Assembly (NCBI GenBank): GCA_002840685.1
Contig: PHBU01000017.1
Coordinates: 62,001-126,000, forward strand
DNA length: 64,000 nt
Direction of reading: 5' to 3'
From: Chloroflexi bacterium HGW-Chloroflexi-6
Lineage (GTDB): Bacteria > Chloroflexota > Anaerolineae > Anaerolineales > Villigracilaceae
Below are positions 63,601 to 64,000 of this stretch, one piece after another. The translations under genes and the position numbers were made by a program. The notes below the pieces were generated by a model that did not search any database, was not told where the DNA came from, and worked only from the letters and a program-made list of their open reading frames with translations. Positions within the stretch are counted from its first letter, which is position 1. Each line of letters starts with the position of its first letter.

Positions 63601-64000
63601 GCCTCTCGAAAGCGGGCCCAGTCTTCCCTGGGCATTTCTATCCCGAGGCCTTGTTCGCCGGTGTGCAGGTCGGTTCCGGCGCTGATCAGTAACCCCTGTC
63701 GGTCGGCGATTTCGACCAACCCGGCGCGTTGTTCCGTTGAAAATGATTCGTAAATCGCCTCCAACCCATCCAGCCCTAATATCTTTAAAGCCGCGGCATG
63801 CGCTTCCAACCGCTCCAGATCGGGTTCATATACCAGCGGATGCGCCCAAAAAACCTTGCCCCCCGCGCGATGGATCAGGTCGATAGCTGCTCCGGCCTCC
63901 AGGCGTCCGTCCGGGGCGGCGCTGACAGCGGGCACATCCGGCCTGCCGTTGGGGTGACTTGTGCCCTTCTTCCTGAGCGACCCGGCAATACTGTGTACTT
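60624..64000 (-). CDS. PHP-sCache-PAS-CBS-DUF294 nucleotidyltransferase fusion (5' end outside window)
   Basis: More than 1120 residues; the frame stays open to the right edge. Order: C-terminal part of a PHP-type phosphoesterase/TrpH-like domain (HPNGRPDVP, FWAHPLVYEPD, AGTDLHTG), a transmembrane helix, an extracytoplasmic single Cache domain (GKDYFWIQDLQPRMIMHPY, GWVIGTGIY), a second helix, a PAS domain (SLVEATTEGTLLILDERCR), a less clear PAS-like region, a CBS pair (VAELARLITERNVTAALVAS) and a DUF294/GlnD-type nucleotidyltransferase domain (IAMGSQGRQEQTLVTDQDNG) with its helical C-terminal partner. A ligand-sensing membrane receptor whose output would be nucleotidyl transfer. Joining PHP in front of a Cache receptor is unusual. 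Confidence 0.82.
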   Translation of the reverse strand, partial: VHSIAGSLRKKGTSHPNGRPDVPAVSAAPDGRLEAGAAIDLIHRAGGKVFWAHPLVYEPDLERLEAHAAALKILGLDGLEAIYESFSTEQRAGLVEIADRQGLLISAGTDLHTGEQGLGIEMPREDWARFREAVFASPTFSEKASGAGKTVPGGPAARQSAGKSHHFRRRSYVLRIFLPTLVAIGLFLVAIWALILPSFEQTLLERKREMIRELTNSAWSILASYERDEKNGLLTPEEAQALAITRVEALRYGPEGKDYFWIQDLQPRMIMHPYRPDLNGQDVSDFSDPRGALIFVEFAKLVQREGEGYVDYVWQWKDDPERLEPKESYVKGFAPWGWVIGTGIYTDDVRSEITRIERSLVNTALAISGAVVLLLVFVLQQSLRIERERQEVLDSLRDSTERYHSLVEATTEGTLLILDERCRYANPTFLKLTGFSERQLEFLELADILPREAGNLPIWDNVERADGQDLIGGEAFDGILRHADGRSLECVLALNPIVFAGQRGFILLARDLARQSALLADELPLRSAQSAPLGIFRARAARRAALLEMNPAMRAFFTESQPALADLFSDSADFDSFLQTLHESGEVNHIILHIETSDAAARFLSLSARLVADERGQAAYIDGILEDVTSARKQEAGREALIEKLQASLLFLHEPISKLGRDALICDMNTTVAELARLITERNVTAALVASDDSVIGIVTDHDLRARVLAENTFLNAPIHTIMSAPLTKIPEDALIYEALMRMEERGVRHLAVEDRDGQIVSVIDNKSLIQFQRYGSIVLTREISRSASPEEVAQHAERTPPLVRTLLDSSARPRHVTNMLAAICDSASERLVQLAIDELGPPPAPFAFIAMGSQGRQEQTLVTDQDNGIIYAPPETSNPEQVGEYFLRLGKRVCGGLNRAGYPLCRGGVMAGNLRWCRSLPDWISSFEEWVDKSEPQEIMEVSIFFDFRTVYGEADLTHELRRTIHAGLLDQAAFFHHFAQNALTFKPPFRLLGNIYLGGGATEHAGEINLKDAMMPMVSFARLYALRHQINQTHTLERIEALTERGVILPSSRDEIVASYDFLMQLRLQNQIAAIQAGRAPTNIIHPGKLGYIQQELLKQAFAQIAAVQKKVSYDFLGGVQV

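Overview
The window looks like a chromosomal segment of a Chloroflexota bacterium, most likely class Anaerolineae. This is inferred from gene content and style: an AfsR/SARP-type regulator, a Ser/Thr kinase with an extracytoplasmic propeller, SLH-domain and CSLREA-type beta-helix surface proteins, many lipoproteins, and short intergenic hairpins. There is no rRNA and no marker gene that fixes the taxonomy.

Left part (1-30.4 kb), ordinary chromosome. A CxxCxxCC metal-binding protein is followed by a one-polypeptide fusion of two peptide-ABC permease subunits with a small membrane protein behind it, a small Cys-rich protein and a DUF3887-like lipoprotein. Next come an M28 peptidase, a soluble histidine kinase, hflX with an overlapping small membrane gene, oligoendopeptidase F and a lipoprotein hydrolase. 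Converging on these are pckA and an aspartate-type aminotransferase. A small block at 15.3-19.6 kb pairs a P-loop ATPase gene with a TPR gene, next to a divergent membrane protein. It is followed by Nudix and kinase genes, a class II aldolase, a molybdenum hydroxylase operon with fused FAD and [2Fe-2S] subunits, a DUF1361 membrane protein and a GT4 glycosyltransferase.

Right part (30.4-60.3 kb), accessory region. It starts at a tRNA-Thr(CGT) gene. The last bases of the tRNA plus its downstream intergenic/terminator sequence recur four more times (near 43.47, 46.27, 53.82 and 60.22 kb). Each recurrence is preceded by a second conserved segment absent from the tRNA. The copies divide the region into four intervals with unrelated cargo: (1) a 2323-residue RHS toxin with a likely immunity gene, and an operon of a RelA/SpoT-like protein fused to a P-loop ATPase plus a partner ATPase with a winged helix; (2) a nucleotidyltransferase pair and a chimera of an RHS remnant with a truncated ABC exporter; (3) membrane, lipoprotein and beta-propeller genes and a SARP regulator; (4) a 1881-residue SLH surface protein preceded by a decayed copy of its own 3' end. 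No integrase or transposase is visible.

Right edge: a very large PHP-Cache-PAS-CBS-nucleotidyltransferase fusion runs off the window.

The strongest candidates for something undescribed are the RelA/SpoT-ATPase fusion operon (38.5-43.2 kb), whose enzyme motifs are partly lost while its regulatory domains are kept, and the tRNA-anchored array of cargo intervals around it. All functional proposals rest on motif reading, not on database searches.
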